A stretch of 59,962 nt of DNA from CAIOZA01 sp964464375 (GCA_964464375.1 CAYXFU010000020.1:1-59962); one strand, 5' to 3'. Positions 43,757-53,714 are shown, numbered from the stretch's first letter. The notes: generated from the sequence alone by a model not told the origin. Translations and numbers: made by a program.

Positions 43757-44815
43757 TTACTTTTTCAAAATACCATTATTAAGAAACGGATTAGCAAAAT
43801 CAGAATTGTTTATGAACTTCCGATCAGTTAAAGATTTCAAAAAAGCAACTATTTCATTCTGCTCATCTATTGTTAAATTCAAAGGTTTTAATATTGTGTC
43901 TTTATTAATAAATGGGCGTCCACCACGGTTGTAATGCTCCAATATAGCTTCGAGTGTTTTAAGTTCTGCATTATGCATATATGGTCCCGTTACCTCAACA
44001 TTTCTTAACGATGGAGTCAGAAATTTTCCTCGGTCTGCATAATCACCGGTTACATACCAGCGACCAAAATCAAAATAGTGAGTAACAACACCTGTATTAT
44101 GGAATTTTTCATCAGTAAATAGAAATCCAGAATGACACTTTGAGCAGTTTGTTCTGCTACTAAAAAACAATTTCATCCCACGCTTTTGGATATCTGAAAG
44201 AGCATAAATATTTCCATTTACATATTCATCATAGGGTGATGTCCCTGAAACTAAACATCGGACAAAAGTTGAAATTGCCAGTGACGCAAGGTAGCATCCG
44301 GGAACAGCCTCAGAACCAAAAGCTTTATTGAATAATTCAGAATAAAGAGGATTAGTCTGTAGTCGCTTATTGATCACATTCGTATCACTTCCGAATACCT
44401 GAGGTAAGAAAATACTTCTGTAAGCTGGTGCTTCAATTCGATTGGCTCTGCCATCCCAGAAGATTTGTTTTCTATAAGCAGAATTAGTTACAGGCATACC
44501 ATTCCTTGGTTGTGGCTGATCTCCAAAACCAAAACTAAGTGGTACATTATCAGTAAATCCTGATTTCTGCTTCATACAATGTGAGCATGACCTAATTGAG
44601 CTATCTTTTGACAGCATCTTTTCATAGAAGAGCATCCTTCCAAGAATAAACTTTTCCTTTGAATATGGATTATCGACTGGGAAAGGTATGGGTGGAAATC
44701 CAACAGGGGCAATGTTGTATTCTTTATCCAGAATAATTGGAGGCTGAACTGTCTGTTCTTTGCATGAAAAAAGAACAAGACTGATAATAACTAAGTAAAA
44801 GAGATTGTTTTTCAT
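43757..44815 (-). CDS. MauG/cytochrome c peroxidase-type dihaem protein with a CXXCM first haem site
   Basis: A ~352-residue lipoprotein (MKNNLFYLVIISLVLFSC start, lipobox LFSC), using the ATG at 44815; an upstream start would add 21 residues that spoil the signal. It belongs to the dihaem cytochrome c peroxidase/MauG family: FILGRMLFYEKMLSKD, FGFGDQPQPRNGMPVTN, FWDGRANRIE and LTPSLRNV..GPYMHN are all family strings. The second haem motif is a normal CSKCH. The first reads CSHCM, encoded TGC TCA CAT TGT ATG, so the proximal His of the N-terminal haem is replaced by Met. It is the first gene of the redox cluster with two Rieske proteins, and divergent from a porin gene 208 bp away. Confidence 0.88.
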   Translation of the reverse strand: MKNNLFYLVIISLVLFSCKEQTVQPPIILDKEYNIAPVGFPPIPFPVDNPYSKEKFILGRMLFYEKMLSKDSSIRSCSHCMKQKSGFTDNVPLSFGFGDQPQPRNGMPVTNSAYRKQIFWDGRANRIEAPAYRSIFLPQVFGSDTNVINKRLQTNPLYSELFNKAFGSEAVPGCYLASLAISTFVRCLVSGTSPYDEYVNGNIYALSDIQKRGMKLFFSSRTNCSKCHSGFLFTDEKFHNTGVVTHYFDFGRWYVTGDYADRGKFLTPSLRNVEVTGPYMHNAELKTLEAILEHYNRGGRPFINKDTILKPLNLTIDEQNEIVAFLKSLTDRKFINNSDFANPFLNNGILKK

Positions 44816-45023
44816 AATTTTTTTCTTTAACAATTTGCTCAACAAATATAAAACAAAAATTTGGAAAAAGTTACACAATAAAGGAAATTATATTCAATAA
44901 AATGCAGTTGAAGATTGCTTTCTTTAACTTTGTTAAGGTTTTATGAATAATATCCGATAATTCTTAACAATTAGAAAAATTATGGAACCATTTTTTTTTA
45001 TTTAACAATTTTAGGAAGTGATA

Positions 45024-46121
45024 ATGAAAAAAGTTTTAGTCCTTATTCTAGCTATCGGTTTGATGCTATCATCAGCTTTTTCCCAGGAAAAAAGTCCATT
45101 GAAAGTAGCAGGAGTATTTTTTGGTGATTATTTCTATAATGTCGCAAGGGATACAGGTATATCTACTATAAAAAATACAGTAGTCAATGGAGCAAAAGAA
45201 TTAAATGGATTTAGCATCAGACGAATTCAGGTTGCCTTCATTTATGAATTTTCTGACAAAATTATTTCTAAAATAAGATTGGAATCTGATGGTGCCGTTC
45301 TGAATTCTAATTCTTCTTATGGCTTGTTTATTAAAGATGCTTATCTCCAATTTGGTGATATTTTGCCTGGAATGAATCTTCTCGCTGGTATGCAATCAAC
45401 ACCGGCGACAGAGTTTGCTGAATCAATATGGGGATACCGCTGTCTGGATAGAACTATCATTGATTCAAGAGGATTTCTTGGAACAAGAGATCTTGGTGTT
45501 TCCGTAAGAGGTAAATTCGATAAGGAAGGAAATTTTGGATATGCTCTGTTATTTGGAAATAATAGTGGTACAAAGCCCGAAACAGACAGGAATAAGAGGC
45601 TATATGGAACTTTTACATTTAAACCTATCGATGGTTTGGCTTTTGCTATATCATCAGATATGGCTTGGAAAAATGCAGATCAGAATACCATTACGTCAAG
45701 TTTCACTGGTGGTTATTTGCAGAAAGATGTTTTCAGTGTAGGCCTTGATGCTTTCTATATTACTCAAGCCAATACTTTGCTAAATACTGATCCGGTACCT
45801 CAAAAAACTGCTCCTTTAAATTCATTAGGTCTCTCAGTTTTTGGTAATGTATTCTTCACTCCTGATTTGTCATTGGTTCTAAGATGTGATTATTATCAAC
45901 CTAACATGAACTCAGAAGATAAATATAAACTTGACCCTCAATATGATCCAAGAACGTACATAATCGCTGGCTTATCCTATATGCCGATTAAGAATGTAAA
46001 AATTATTCCAAATGTTCAATATGAAATGTATTCAACAGGAAAATCCCCCAACGGTAGCGATAGAAAGTATGATCCATCAATAACTGCCAGAATTACTTTT
46101 GAATTCAAGTTCGAAAAATAA
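45024..46121 (+). CDS. Porin, phosphate-selective porin O/P-like
   Basis: A ~365-residue outer-membrane porin with a Sec signal peptide (about 1-20, ending AFSQE). The mature part is a run of amphipathic strands with typical porin strings: FSIRRIQVAFIYEFSDKI, SYGLFIKDAYLQFGD, LLAGMQSTPATEFAES, and a last strand ITARITFEFKFEK. These suggest the OprO/OprP-like family, although substrate residues cannot be judged. The ATG at 45024 is chosen because AGGAAG at 45013-45018 is correctly spaced; a GTG at 45018 lies inside that site. It is divergent from the MauG/Rieske cluster and ends in a strong terminator. Confidence 0.8.
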   Translation: MKKVLVLILAIGLMLSSAFSQEKSPLKVAGVFFGDYFYNVARDTGISTIKNTVVNGAKELNGFSIRRIQVAFIYEFSDKIISKIRLESDGAVLNSNSSYGLFIKDAYLQFGDILPGMNLLAGMQSTPATEFAESIWGYRCLDRTIIDSRGFLGTRDLGVSVRGKFDKEGNFGYALLFGNNSGTKPETDRNKRLYGTFTFKPIDGLAFAISSDMAWKNADQNTITSSFTGGYLQKDVFSVGLDAFYITQANTLLNTDPVPQKTAPLNSLGLSVFGNVFFTPDLSLVLRCDYYQPNMNSEDKYKLDPQYDPRTYIIAGLSYMPIKNVKIIPNVQYEMYSTGKSPNGSDRKYDPSITARITFEFKFEK

Positions 46122-46137
46122 ATTTTTTTTAAATCAA

Positions 46138-46174
46138 AAAAAAGTGGGTTTGATAAATTCAAACCCACTTTTTT
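46138..46174. terminator. Bidirectional intrinsic terminator
   Basis: A 16-bp perfect stem (six A plus GTGGGTTTGA at 46138-46153, paired with 46159-46174) has a TAAAT loop. It lies between the porin gene (+) and the propeller T9SS protein gene (-), and each strand ends in T. Confidence 0.9.
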
Positions 46175-46176
46175 GT

Positions 46177-48483
46177 TTATTCAACAATTAAAATTCTAGT
46201 TCGAACTTTATCGCCCTCCATCACCTGGCATAAATATGCACCATGAATCAGAGGTAAATACTCCTCTAATTCAAACTGACTCTCACCAAAAGTATTAAAC
46301 TGACGAGAAAATAAAGTTCTACCTTCAATATCACATAATCTTACAATGACAGAGGAAGAATTTGTATGCGCCAATGTATATTTAACTTTCAATGTATTCC
46401 GATCTGCTGTTGCTAATAATCCATTATTCATTGATGGATCCTTCAATTGCTCTATATAGCTAGGATAATCAAGTACAAATAAACCAGCTTCTGAAGCCAT
46501 AAATAGTCGTTCATTGCCAGGTGTTCCCAAGTATCTCAAAGACCACATATTTGAGAGAGGACCTGAACCCCAACTAGGAATATACCAATATTTTCCACCA
46601 TCCAGAGTATTTAGAATGCAAAGATATTGCCCACCTGCAACAACACTATCTTTATTATTGCAATAGATAGTATAAAGATTGCGTGTTACCTTTGTGTTTG
46701 ATATATTCCATGTATTACCACCATCAGTTGTTTTGATAATTACACCTTCATTGCCTCCAGCGTATCCAATTTGATTGTCATTCTTAGCAAAAGCGATGGT
46801 TCTAAGATGTTGACTAATTGGAACTGCTATCTTCTTCCAGTCAGTTCCACCATTTGTTGTTTGAAGTAGTGTTGAGCTATCGCCTGCAATGAAGCCTATA
46901 GAAGCACTTGCAAAAGTTATGGCATTGAGATTGAATTTTGATTTAGAAAGTTGTGGATTCCAGGTTAAGCCACCATCAGTTGTTGCTATTATTACTCCAT
47001 CATTCCCAACCGCCCATCCCAGTTTATCGTTGAAGAAAGTAATGGAATTCAGTTTGTCGGTTATATTTGTTATTTGAGGCAACCATTGTTGACCATCATC
47101 TGTAGTTCTGATTATTGTTCCATTGGCACCACAGGTATAGAAAGTAGCCGCATTAACTGAACAAATTGAATAGAACTGGGATTTATTGTTAGAATAGGAT
47201 TTTGTGAGCATAGCACCACCATTAACAGTCTTGAATATATCTCCTGATGAAGAGGAAATATAACCCTTTAAAATATCAGTGAATACAAGACCGGTTAGAT
47301 TTTCCTTTCCTGGATTGTAAAATGTGTTCCAGTCATTTCCACCGTTGTCCGTTCGCATGATCACACCTGCCTGCCCTACTGCATATCCACGATCAGGTGT
47401 TGGAAAATTAATTCCATAAATATTAGCATTGGATTTAGGATCTCGAAGGAACCAATCCATTGTAGGATCATAAGACCACCAAGTCTTTCCGCCATCCTGT
47501 GAGCGTCTGACGATTCCTGCTCCCGGAACTTTTGATGAATCAACTACATAAAAATCCTCACTGTATCCTCCGATAAATATCTCGTCGGTATTTCCATAAC
47601 CTCTGCAGGATAGCGCCCAAATGCTGGTATCTGGAAAAGCTATCTGTTTCCAGTTCCAGCCACCGTCAGTGGTTTGATAAAGTCCTCCATTGCTCTTATT
47701 TGCACTAAAAAGATACGTAATACAGGCATAACCGGTCCTTGGATCTCTGTCACTAAACACAATTCGAGTAATTTCACAATCGAATTGTTCAAAATCAGGT
47801 TTAACAATTTCCCCTCTGTAATGCCATTTAATACCACCGTCAGTAGAGATGAACATTTCTCCATGCATTGAACCATAAACCAGAACATTAGTACTGTCTT
47901 CACGTATCGAAATTGCACCAATATTTGTTGACCAAGTCGAATCTCTGAATCCTCCAATGCTGTCAGGGATTTGTACTGTTCGGGTAAGTTGAGAAATGGA
48001 ATCCCAGGTCAAGCCTTTATTTGTACTTCTCCAGTTGATAGCATACTGAAAATCTCCGGCATAGACCGTATCAGGGGCATCCGGCTTAAACGCCATAGAT
48101 TTTCCGTTAAGTTCAATTGCATAATTTTTTGAAAGGACAACATCCCAATTCAGACCGCCATCTGTTGAACGTTCGATAACATTAAAGTTCAATCCTCCAA
48201 TAAGGATAATGTTAGTATCAACAGGATGAATAAGTACATTATTGAACCTGCCTGCAGCAGTGCGAAAATTGACGATTACTGTATCCCATGTTTTACCGGC
48301 ATCGTATGAACGATAAATAAGCCTGCCTTCACCTCCTGCTATGTAGGTATTGGGATTCTTAGGATTGACAGAAATATCAAATGTGGCTTTATCGATGATT
48401 CTTCTCCATCCCATATACTCTGAGTGAAGAGTCGTTTCTAAAAGCGATAAAATTAGAATAACAAGAACTAAATAGCGTTTCAT
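46177..48483 (-). CDS. T9SS-secreted YCF48/BNR beta-propeller protein
   Basis: A 768-residue secreted protein with a Sec signal peptide (about 1-20). A long propeller region (about 22-685) is built of repeated turns such as TDGGLTWNPQ, TNGGTDWKKI and DGGNTWNIS. The YCF48-like strings RGYAVGQAGVIMRTDNGG and KLGWAVGNDGVIIATTDGG are clear. The last ~80 residues form a T9SS sorting domain (LKVKYTLAHTNSSSVIVRL, HGAYLCQV, ending TRILIVE). YCF48 relatives assist photosystem assembly in phototrophs, but in this phylum such propellers are common cell-surface cargo of unknown role. It is a single gene between two terminators. Confidence 0.85.
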   Translation of the reverse strand: MKRYLVLVILILSLLETTLHSEYMGWRRIIDKATFDISVNPKNPNTYIAGGEGRLIYRSYDAGKTWDTVIVNFRTAAGRFNNVLIHPVDTNIILIGGLNFNVIERSTDGGLNWDVVLSKNYAIELNGKSMAFKPDAPDTVYAGDFQYAINWRSTNKGLTWDSISQLTRTVQIPDSIGGFRDSTWSTNIGAISIREDSTNVLVYGSMHGEMFISTDGGIKWHYRGEIVKPDFEQFDCEITRIVFSDRDPRTGYACITYLFSANKSNGGLYQTTDGGWNWKQIAFPDTSIWALSCRGYGNTDEIFIGGYSEDFYVVDSSKVPGAGIVRRSQDGGKTWWSYDPTMDWFLRDPKSNANIYGINFPTPDRGYAVGQAGVIMRTDNGGNDWNTFYNPGKENLTGLVFTDILKGYISSSSGDIFKTVNGGAMLTKSYSNNKSQFYSICSVNAATFYTCGANGTIIRTTDDGQQWLPQITNITDKLNSITFFNDKLGWAVGNDGVIIATTDGGLTWNPQLSKSKFNLNAITFASASIGFIAGDSSTLLQTTNGGTDWKKIAVPISQHLRTIAFAKNDNQIGYAGGNEGVIIKTTDGGNTWNISNTKVTRNLYTIYCNNKDSVVAGGQYLCILNTLDGGKYWYIPSWGSGPLSNMWSLRYLGTPGNERLFMASEAGLFVLDYPSYIEQLKDPSMNNGLLATADRNTLKVKYTLAHTNSSSVIVRLCDIEGRTLFSRQFNTFGESQFELEEYLPLIHGAYLCQVMEGDKVRTRILIVE

Positions 48484-48555
48484 ATTAATTCCACATATTA
48501 ATTATAATATATTTTCAGCAACAAATTTACTGAAAATATGTTTCAATAAAAAGTA

Positions 48556-48580
48556 ATAAAAAAGCCTCGGTAAGGAGGCT
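48556..48580 (-). terminator. Intrinsic terminator of the nuoLMN operon
   Basis: On the minus strand, AGCCTC (complement of 48575-48580) pairs with GAGGCT (complement of 48563-48568) around a six-base loop. A T-run follows (A-run at 48556-48563 on the plus strand). It lies 27 bp beyond the nuoN stop. Confidence 0.75.
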
Positions 48581-48606
48581 CTTAAAAAAAAACTTACAAG
48601 CAATAT

Positions 48607-50076
48607 TTAAAAGAAATAATATGCAACATCAGACAAAATTGACGGGAATACACCAAAAATGACTAACCCGGCTATAGCAATAAAAAGTGGAATTCTGGCT
48701 AATCCATAATCAGCCTCAAGTGCTACTGATCTGGGATCTTTAAAGTACATTTGAAGAATAAGACCGATATAGTAATACATCGATATTATTGATGATACAA
48801 CAGCTACAATTGTTAGCCAGACATAATCAGCTTTTATTGCTGATACAAAAAGATAGTACTTACCAAAGAAACCTGCAAATGGAGGAATGCCAGCTAATGA
48901 CAACATAAATACAGCCATTAATGCAGCAAGAATCGGATGACTTCTGCTTAAGCCGGCAAAGTCAGATAATTCCAGATTGGATTGTTCATTCCGCTCAATT
49001 ACTGATAAAACTATAAATGCTCCAAGTTGCATCAATATATAAGCAACAGAATAAAATAGTACACCTGTCCAGCCTGTAGAATTGTTCGAGGCAATACCTA
49101 TGAGTAAATATCCTGCATGGGCTACTGAAGAGTATGCCAGCATTCTTTTAGCATTAGTTTGAGCAAGAGCTGTAAAGTTACCTAAAAGCATAGTACATGC
49201 CGCTAAAACAGCAATAATATTCTGAATGAGATGAGTATCTTTAATTAATACCGGATTATTCACCGCAGGGAGAATATGCTTAAATACAATTATAAATGCT
49301 ATCATAGCTGCCGCTTTACCAGCGGAACTCATAAACCCGCTTGCTACAGTTGGAGAGCCCTGATAAACATCAGGTGCCCATTGATGGAATGGGAAAGCAG
49401 CGACTTTGAAACTTAGTCCGATTAGAATCAATCCTGCTCCCAAAAGGAAATAAACATGATTAAACTTTCCGGCAATCAAATTAGATGTTATAATATTTAG
49501 GTCAAGAGAGCCTGTAGCGCCATATAAAAGTGCAATCCCATAAACAAGGAAGCCTGTGGCAAAAGCACCCAGTAGGAAGTACTTTAAGGAGGCTTCTATT
49601 GATTTGATTGAATTTCTGAAATATCCTGCCAGCACATAGAATGTTACTGACATTATTTCAATCCCGATAAAAAGTACCAAAAGATTGTTAGAATGCCCAA
49701 TCAGCATCATTCCACTAACTGCAATAAGTATCAAAGAATAGTATTCGTTAAGTTCCTTGTACTCTCGTTGAATATAGACTCTTGAGGCGAGTATCGTCAT
49801 CAAGCCTGCACCGGCAAAGACAATATCAAAGAATGATGCATAACCACCAAAGAAAACCATGTTTTTCGTGATTAAAGCTTCTTTAGGCAAATTCATTAAT
49901 TCCAGTGAAGGTATAACGAAAGTGTAAGAAGCTGTACCTATAACCACAATCAGACCTATAATCGACCAAACAAAGCTGAAGATCTTGTTCTGAAGTAATG
50001 CATCAAATACTATAGCTGTTACAACGAAAAATGATATCGTGATTATCGGTAATAAATATTGTAATTCAATTCCCAT
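48607..50076 (-). CDS. nuoN: NADH-quinone oxidoreductase subunit N
   Basis: A 489-residue polytopic membrane protein with about 14 hydrophobic segments, one of the three antiporter-like proton-pumping subunits of complex I. NuoN features are GIEIMSVTFYVLAGYFR (the key Glu of TM5, about residue 124), SLKYFLLGAFATGFLVYGIALLYGATGSL, FKVAAFPFHQWAPDVYQGSPT (about 226-246, with the pump Lys) and AYSSVAHAGYLLIG. Size and motifs are standard. It is the last gene of a three-gene nuoL-nuoM-nuoN unit; the gap to nuoM is 44 bp. Confidence 0.95.
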   Translation of the reverse strand: MGIELQYLLPIITISFFVVTAIVFDALLQNKIFSFVWSIIGLIVVIGTASYTFVIPSLELMNLPKEALITKNMVFFGGYASFFDIVFAGAGLMTILASRVYIQREYKELNEYYSLILIAVSGMMLIGHSNNLLVLFIGIEIMSVTFYVLAGYFRNSIKSIEASLKYFLLGAFATGFLVYGIALLYGATGSLDLNIITSNLIAGKFNHVYFLLGAGLILIGLSFKVAAFPFHQWAPDVYQGSPTVASGFMSSAGKAAAMIAFIIVFKHILPAVNNPVLIKDTHLIQNIIAVLAACTMLLGNFTALAQTNAKRMLAYSSVAHAGYLLIGIASNNSTGWTGVLFYSVAYILMQLGAFIVLSVIERNEQSNLELSDFAGLSRSHPILAALMAVFMLSLAGIPPFAGFFGKYYLFVSAIKADYVWLTIVAVVSSIISMYYYIGLILQMYFKDPRSVALEADYGLARIPLFIAIAGLVIFGVFPSILSDVAYYFF

Positions 50077-50120
50077 GTTTGTACCTGCCTGATTTCACTT
50101 TATAAGCCAACTCAATAAAA

Positions 50121-51698
50121 TTAATTTTTAATATTTGCTTTCTGCTCTGGAGAAGCAGGTAAAGCATAAGGTTTAAAACCAAATTTTTTCTCGTATAATT
50201 TATTAACCAAAGCCTTGGTTGAATTCTCAGAGACTTTCATAAATGTAGAAGGATAAACTCCTATCCAAACAATAAACACAACCATCGGAACCAATAATGC
50301 CCATTCCCTTTTTGATATATCCTTTAAACCATGATTATGAGGATTTGTGTTTTCTCCGAACATGACTCTCTGAAACATCCACAATAGATAGACTGCGGCG
50401 AATATAACACCTGATGTTGCAACTATTGTATAAGCCCAGTTATTAAGGAATGGTGAATTGAAAGCTCCGAAAAGTGTTAGAAATTCACCAACAAATCCGT
50501 TCAACCCGGGAAGTCCGACTGATGCGAACATAGCGATTGAGAAGAAAACAGTGAATGCAGGCATAACTCTTGCAATTCCTCCAAACTCAGCAATATCTCT
50601 AGTGTGCCTTCTTTCGTAAATCATACCTACCAAAAGGAATAGCATACCTGTCGAAAGACCATGATTAACCATCTGAATAATTCCACCCTGAATCCCCTCG
50701 ACTGTCATCGAGAAAATACCCAGAACGACAAATCCAAGATGACTTACAGAGGAGTAAGCGACAAGACGTTTCATGTCGGTCTGCACCATGGCAACTAAAG
50801 CACCATAAACGATTCCCACGACAGCAAGTGTGCTGATAATGGGGGCATAGTAAAATGAAGCCTGTGGGAAAAGATCAAGATTGAATCTAATTAAGCCATA
50901 AGTTCCCATCTTCAGCAGCACAGCCGCAAGCACAACAGATCCAGGAGTCGGAGCTTCAGTATGAGCATCCGGAAGCCAAGTATGGAACGGGAACAAAGGT
51001 ACTTTTATGCAGAATGAAAGAGCAAAAGCAAGGAATATCCATTTTTGAATATCGAGTGGAATAGGTTGATTTGCTAGTGCATGCTGAATTACCATGAAAT
51101 TGGTGGTGAAACCAACCTCATTGTGTAAAACTGTTCCACCGACATATGAACCAAGCCAAACAATTGCTACCAACATGAAAAGAGAACCGACTACAGTGAA
51201 GATAAAGAACTTCACAGTTGCGTAAAGCCTGTCTTTACCACCCCAGATGCCGATTATAAAATACATAGGAATCAAGATGATTTCCCAGAAGATGTAGAAT
51301 AAGAATATATCCAATGAGATGAAAACACCGGTCATTGCAAACTGGAGAATCAGTATCATCACATAATATTCCTTTTGTCTCTTTTCTATAGAAGAAAATG
51401 ATGAGAGGATCGTAATTGGTGCGATAAAGGCTGTCAACATTACCAAAAGTAGTGACATACCATCCACGCCAATTCGAAATCCGGCATCAAATTGCTTAAT
51501 CCATTCAATATTGACAATAAACTGAAAATCAGGATTATTGTTATCGAACTGAGCCATCAAACCAAAAGAGATGACAAATGTTGCAAGGGAAATAGACAAA
51601 GCAATATATTGAATTACTTTAGCTTCCTTTTTATTGACCAACATCAGCAGGAATGCACCAGCTAATGGTAAAAACAAGATGGTTAAAAGTATTGCCAT
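50121..51698 (-). CDS. nuoM: NADH-quinone oxidoreductase subunit M
   Basis: A 525-residue antiporter-like complex I subunit with about 14 transmembrane helices. Landmarks are FRIGVDGMSLLLVMLTAF (about 73-90), FYIFWEIILIPMYFIIGIWGG (the TM5 Glu), CIKVPLFPFHTWLPDAHTEAP (the TM7 Lys and the HTWLPDAHTEAP broken-helix region) and KRLVAYSSVSHLGFVVLG. All residues expected for proton pumping are present. It is 30 bp downstream of nuoL and 44 bp upstream of nuoN. Confidence 0.95.
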   Translation of the reverse strand: MAILLTILFLPLAGAFLLMLVNKKEAKVIQYIALSISLATFVISFGLMAQFDNNNPDFQFIVNIEWIKQFDAGFRIGVDGMSLLLVMLTAFIAPITILSSFSSIEKRQKEYYVMILILQFAMTGVFISLDIFLFYIFWEIILIPMYFIIGIWGGKDRLYATVKFFIFTVVGSLFMLVAIVWLGSYVGGTVLHNEVGFTTNFMVIQHALANQPIPLDIQKWIFLAFALSFCIKVPLFPFHTWLPDAHTEAPTPGSVVLAAVLLKMGTYGLIRFNLDLFPQASFYYAPIISTLAVVGIVYGALVAMVQTDMKRLVAYSSVSHLGFVVLGIFSMTVEGIQGGIIQMVNHGLSTGMLFLLVGMIYERRHTRDIAEFGGIARVMPAFTVFFSIAMFASVGLPGLNGFVGEFLTLFGAFNSPFLNNWAYTIVATSGVIFAAVYLLWMFQRVMFGENTNPHNHGLKDISKREWALLVPMVVFIVWIGVYPSTFMKVSENSTKALVNKLYEKKFGFKPYALPASPEQKANIKN

Positions 51699-51728
51699 AT
51701 TAGATCTTGTTCAAAATTCGTAAAAAAA

Positions 51729-53714
51729 TTATAATGAAATAAATATCCAGAATAGAATCAAAATAATTCCACCCGTCATAATAACTGCATAGTTCTGAAC
51801 GATACCAGTCTGAAGTTTGCGAACAGTTTCTCCAATACCCATTGAAGTTCTTCCCAAACCGTTGACTAAGCCGTCAATATATTTAACATCGAATATTTTC
51901 CATAAGAAGCTCCTTGAAGTCTCTATGCATGGATCTACAACTGTTGCGAAGTAGAATTCATCTAGTTTATACTTTTTGAAAAGGAGATTGTAAGTACCTC
52001 TGAAATTTTTCGCAAGGGCTCTTGGCACTGACCACAAGGCATCGGAATAGAATTTATTTGCAAGATAAATTCCTGACAGAGCTATACCGGTTGATATAAG
52101 CATGAGCAGGTATTCCTGGAAATGAATCTCATTGCCTGAAGCAACTTTCATAGTCGCAGTACTGATAATCTTTTGTGCGTCCTCAAACACTGGTTCAAGA
52201 AAATTCTCAAGCAAATTTGGATGAGCACTAAACCATGAACCCAATGCATAAGGGATACCAAGGAATCCTCCAAGTGCCGATAATACAGCAAGTATTATCA
52301 ATGGAATTGTCATGGTTTTAGGTGATTCATGAGGATGAACATGATGAGGATCGAATCTTTCCTCACCGTGGAATGTAAGTTTCAATAGTCTGAACATATA
52401 AAAAGCCGTAAAGAAGGCTGCTGTAGCTCCAATAAGCCACATAACCCAGCTACCTTTGCTGAAAGCAGACCAGAGTATCTCATCCTTAGAAAAGAATCCA
52501 CTAAAGAACGGAATGCCCGAGATCGCAAGAGTTGCAACAAAGAATGTAATATATGTCACAGGCATGTATTTCTTGAGTCCACCCATCATTTTAATGTTCT
52601 GTTGATGATGCATTCCATGAATTACAGAACCCGCACCAAGGAATAATAATCCTTTGAAAAAAGCATGAGTCATAACGTGAAACACGCCTGCAGTGAATGC
52701 ACCTACACCCAATGCTATAAACATAAATCCAAGCTGAGACACAGTTGAATAAGCAAGAACTTTTTTTATGTCATTTTGTACCAAGCCGATTGTAGCCGCA
52801 AAGAATGCAGTTGCAAGCCCAACAATAGCTACTACCATCATGGTATCCGGTGCTAATGCAAAAAGTACTGAATTCCTTGCTATTAAAAATATACCTGCTG
52901 TTACCATTGTTGCCGCATGGATTAATGCAGAAACTGGTGTTGGTCCAGCCATAGCATCTGGCAACCAAACTGCTAAAGGAATCTGAGCCGACTTTCCTGT
53001 GCAGCCAAGAAACATTAATAAAGTGATTGCTGTTAAAATACCTGTATTGTAATAAGCGAAAGCTCCACCAGCAGCGGCTTCTTTGACTGTCTGATAATCG
53101 AGTGAATTGAAAGTAAGAAAGATAAGAAACATTGCGATTATGAATCCAAAATCACCGATACGATTTACTATGAAAGCTTTATTGGCAGCATCACCAGTCC
53201 ATGTAATACGCGTCCCTTCGAACTTTTGGTCATACCAGAAACCGATCAATAAATATGAGCAAAGCCCTACGCCTTCCCAACCTAGGAACGTTAAAAGAAA
53301 ATTGCTCGATAACACCAGATTCAGCATCATGAAAATAAAAAGATTAAGGTAAGCAAAGAAGCGTGAAAAGCTTCTGTCACCATGCATGTATCCGATGGAA
53401 TAAATATGAATAAGAAAACCGACCCCGGTTATTATCAAAGAAAATAATATGGATAACTGATCAACCTGATATGATATTGAAATTGAAAGCTGACCTGTAT
53501 TGATCCATGTGTAAACAGGAACAATAACAGGAGTTGTAAGGTTTTGTTTAACGATATCGATAAACAGAATGATAGAAAGAACAAATGGAATAAAAACAGC
53601 TAGACTGCCAATCGTTCCGATCACAGCTTCTTTCTTGATGTATTTACCCGTAAGACCCAAGATAAGAAATCCTATCAATGGGATGAGCGGTATAAATTTT
53701 ATCATATCATACAT
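51729..53714 (-). CDS. nuoL: NADH-quinone oxidoreductase subunit L
   Basis: A ~661-residue membrane subunit, the distal antiporter-like pump of complex I with the long lateral helix at its C-terminus. Motifs are YQVDQLSILFSLIITGVGFLIHIYS, FLGWEGVGLCSYLLIGFW (the TM5 Glu), SAQIPLAVWLPDAMAGPTPVSAL (the broken-helix region) and KKVLAYSTVSQLGFMF. The start is placed at the ATG at 53714 because AAGGAC at 53722-53727 gives a correctly spaced ribosome-binding site; a TTG 48 bp upstream would add 16 unusual residues. Upstream lies clpS on the other strand, so nuoA-K are not adjacent. Confidence 0.95.
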   Translation of the reverse strand: MYDMIKFIPLIPLIGFLILGLTGKYIKKEAVIGTIGSLAVFIPFVLSIILFIDIVKQNLTTPVIVPVYTWINTGQLSISISYQVDQLSILFSLIITGVGFLIHIYSIGYMHGDRSFSRFFAYLNLFIFMMLNLVLSSNFLLTFLGWEGVGLCSYLLIGFWYDQKFEGTRITWTGDAANKAFIVNRIGDFGFIIAMFLIFLTFNSLDYQTVKEAAAGGAFAYYNTGILTAITLLMFLGCTGKSAQIPLAVWLPDAMAGPTPVSALIHAATMVTAGIFLIARNSVLFALAPDTMMVVAIVGLATAFFAATIGLVQNDIKKVLAYSTVSQLGFMFIALGVGAFTAGVFHVMTHAFFKGLLFLGAGSVIHGMHHQQNIKMMGGLKKYMPVTYITFFVATLAISGIPFFSGFFSKDEILWSAFSKGSWVMWLIGATAAFFTAFYMFRLLKLTFHGEERFDPHHVHPHESPKTMTIPLIILAVLSALGGFLGIPYALGSWFSAHPNLLENFLEPVFEDAQKIISTATMKVASGNEIHFQEYLLMLISTGIALSGIYLANKFYSDALWSVPRALAKNFRGTYNLLFKKYKLDEFYFATVVDPCIETSRSFLWKIFDVKYIDGLVNGLGRTSMGIGETVRKLQTGIVQNYAVIMTGGIILILFWIFISL

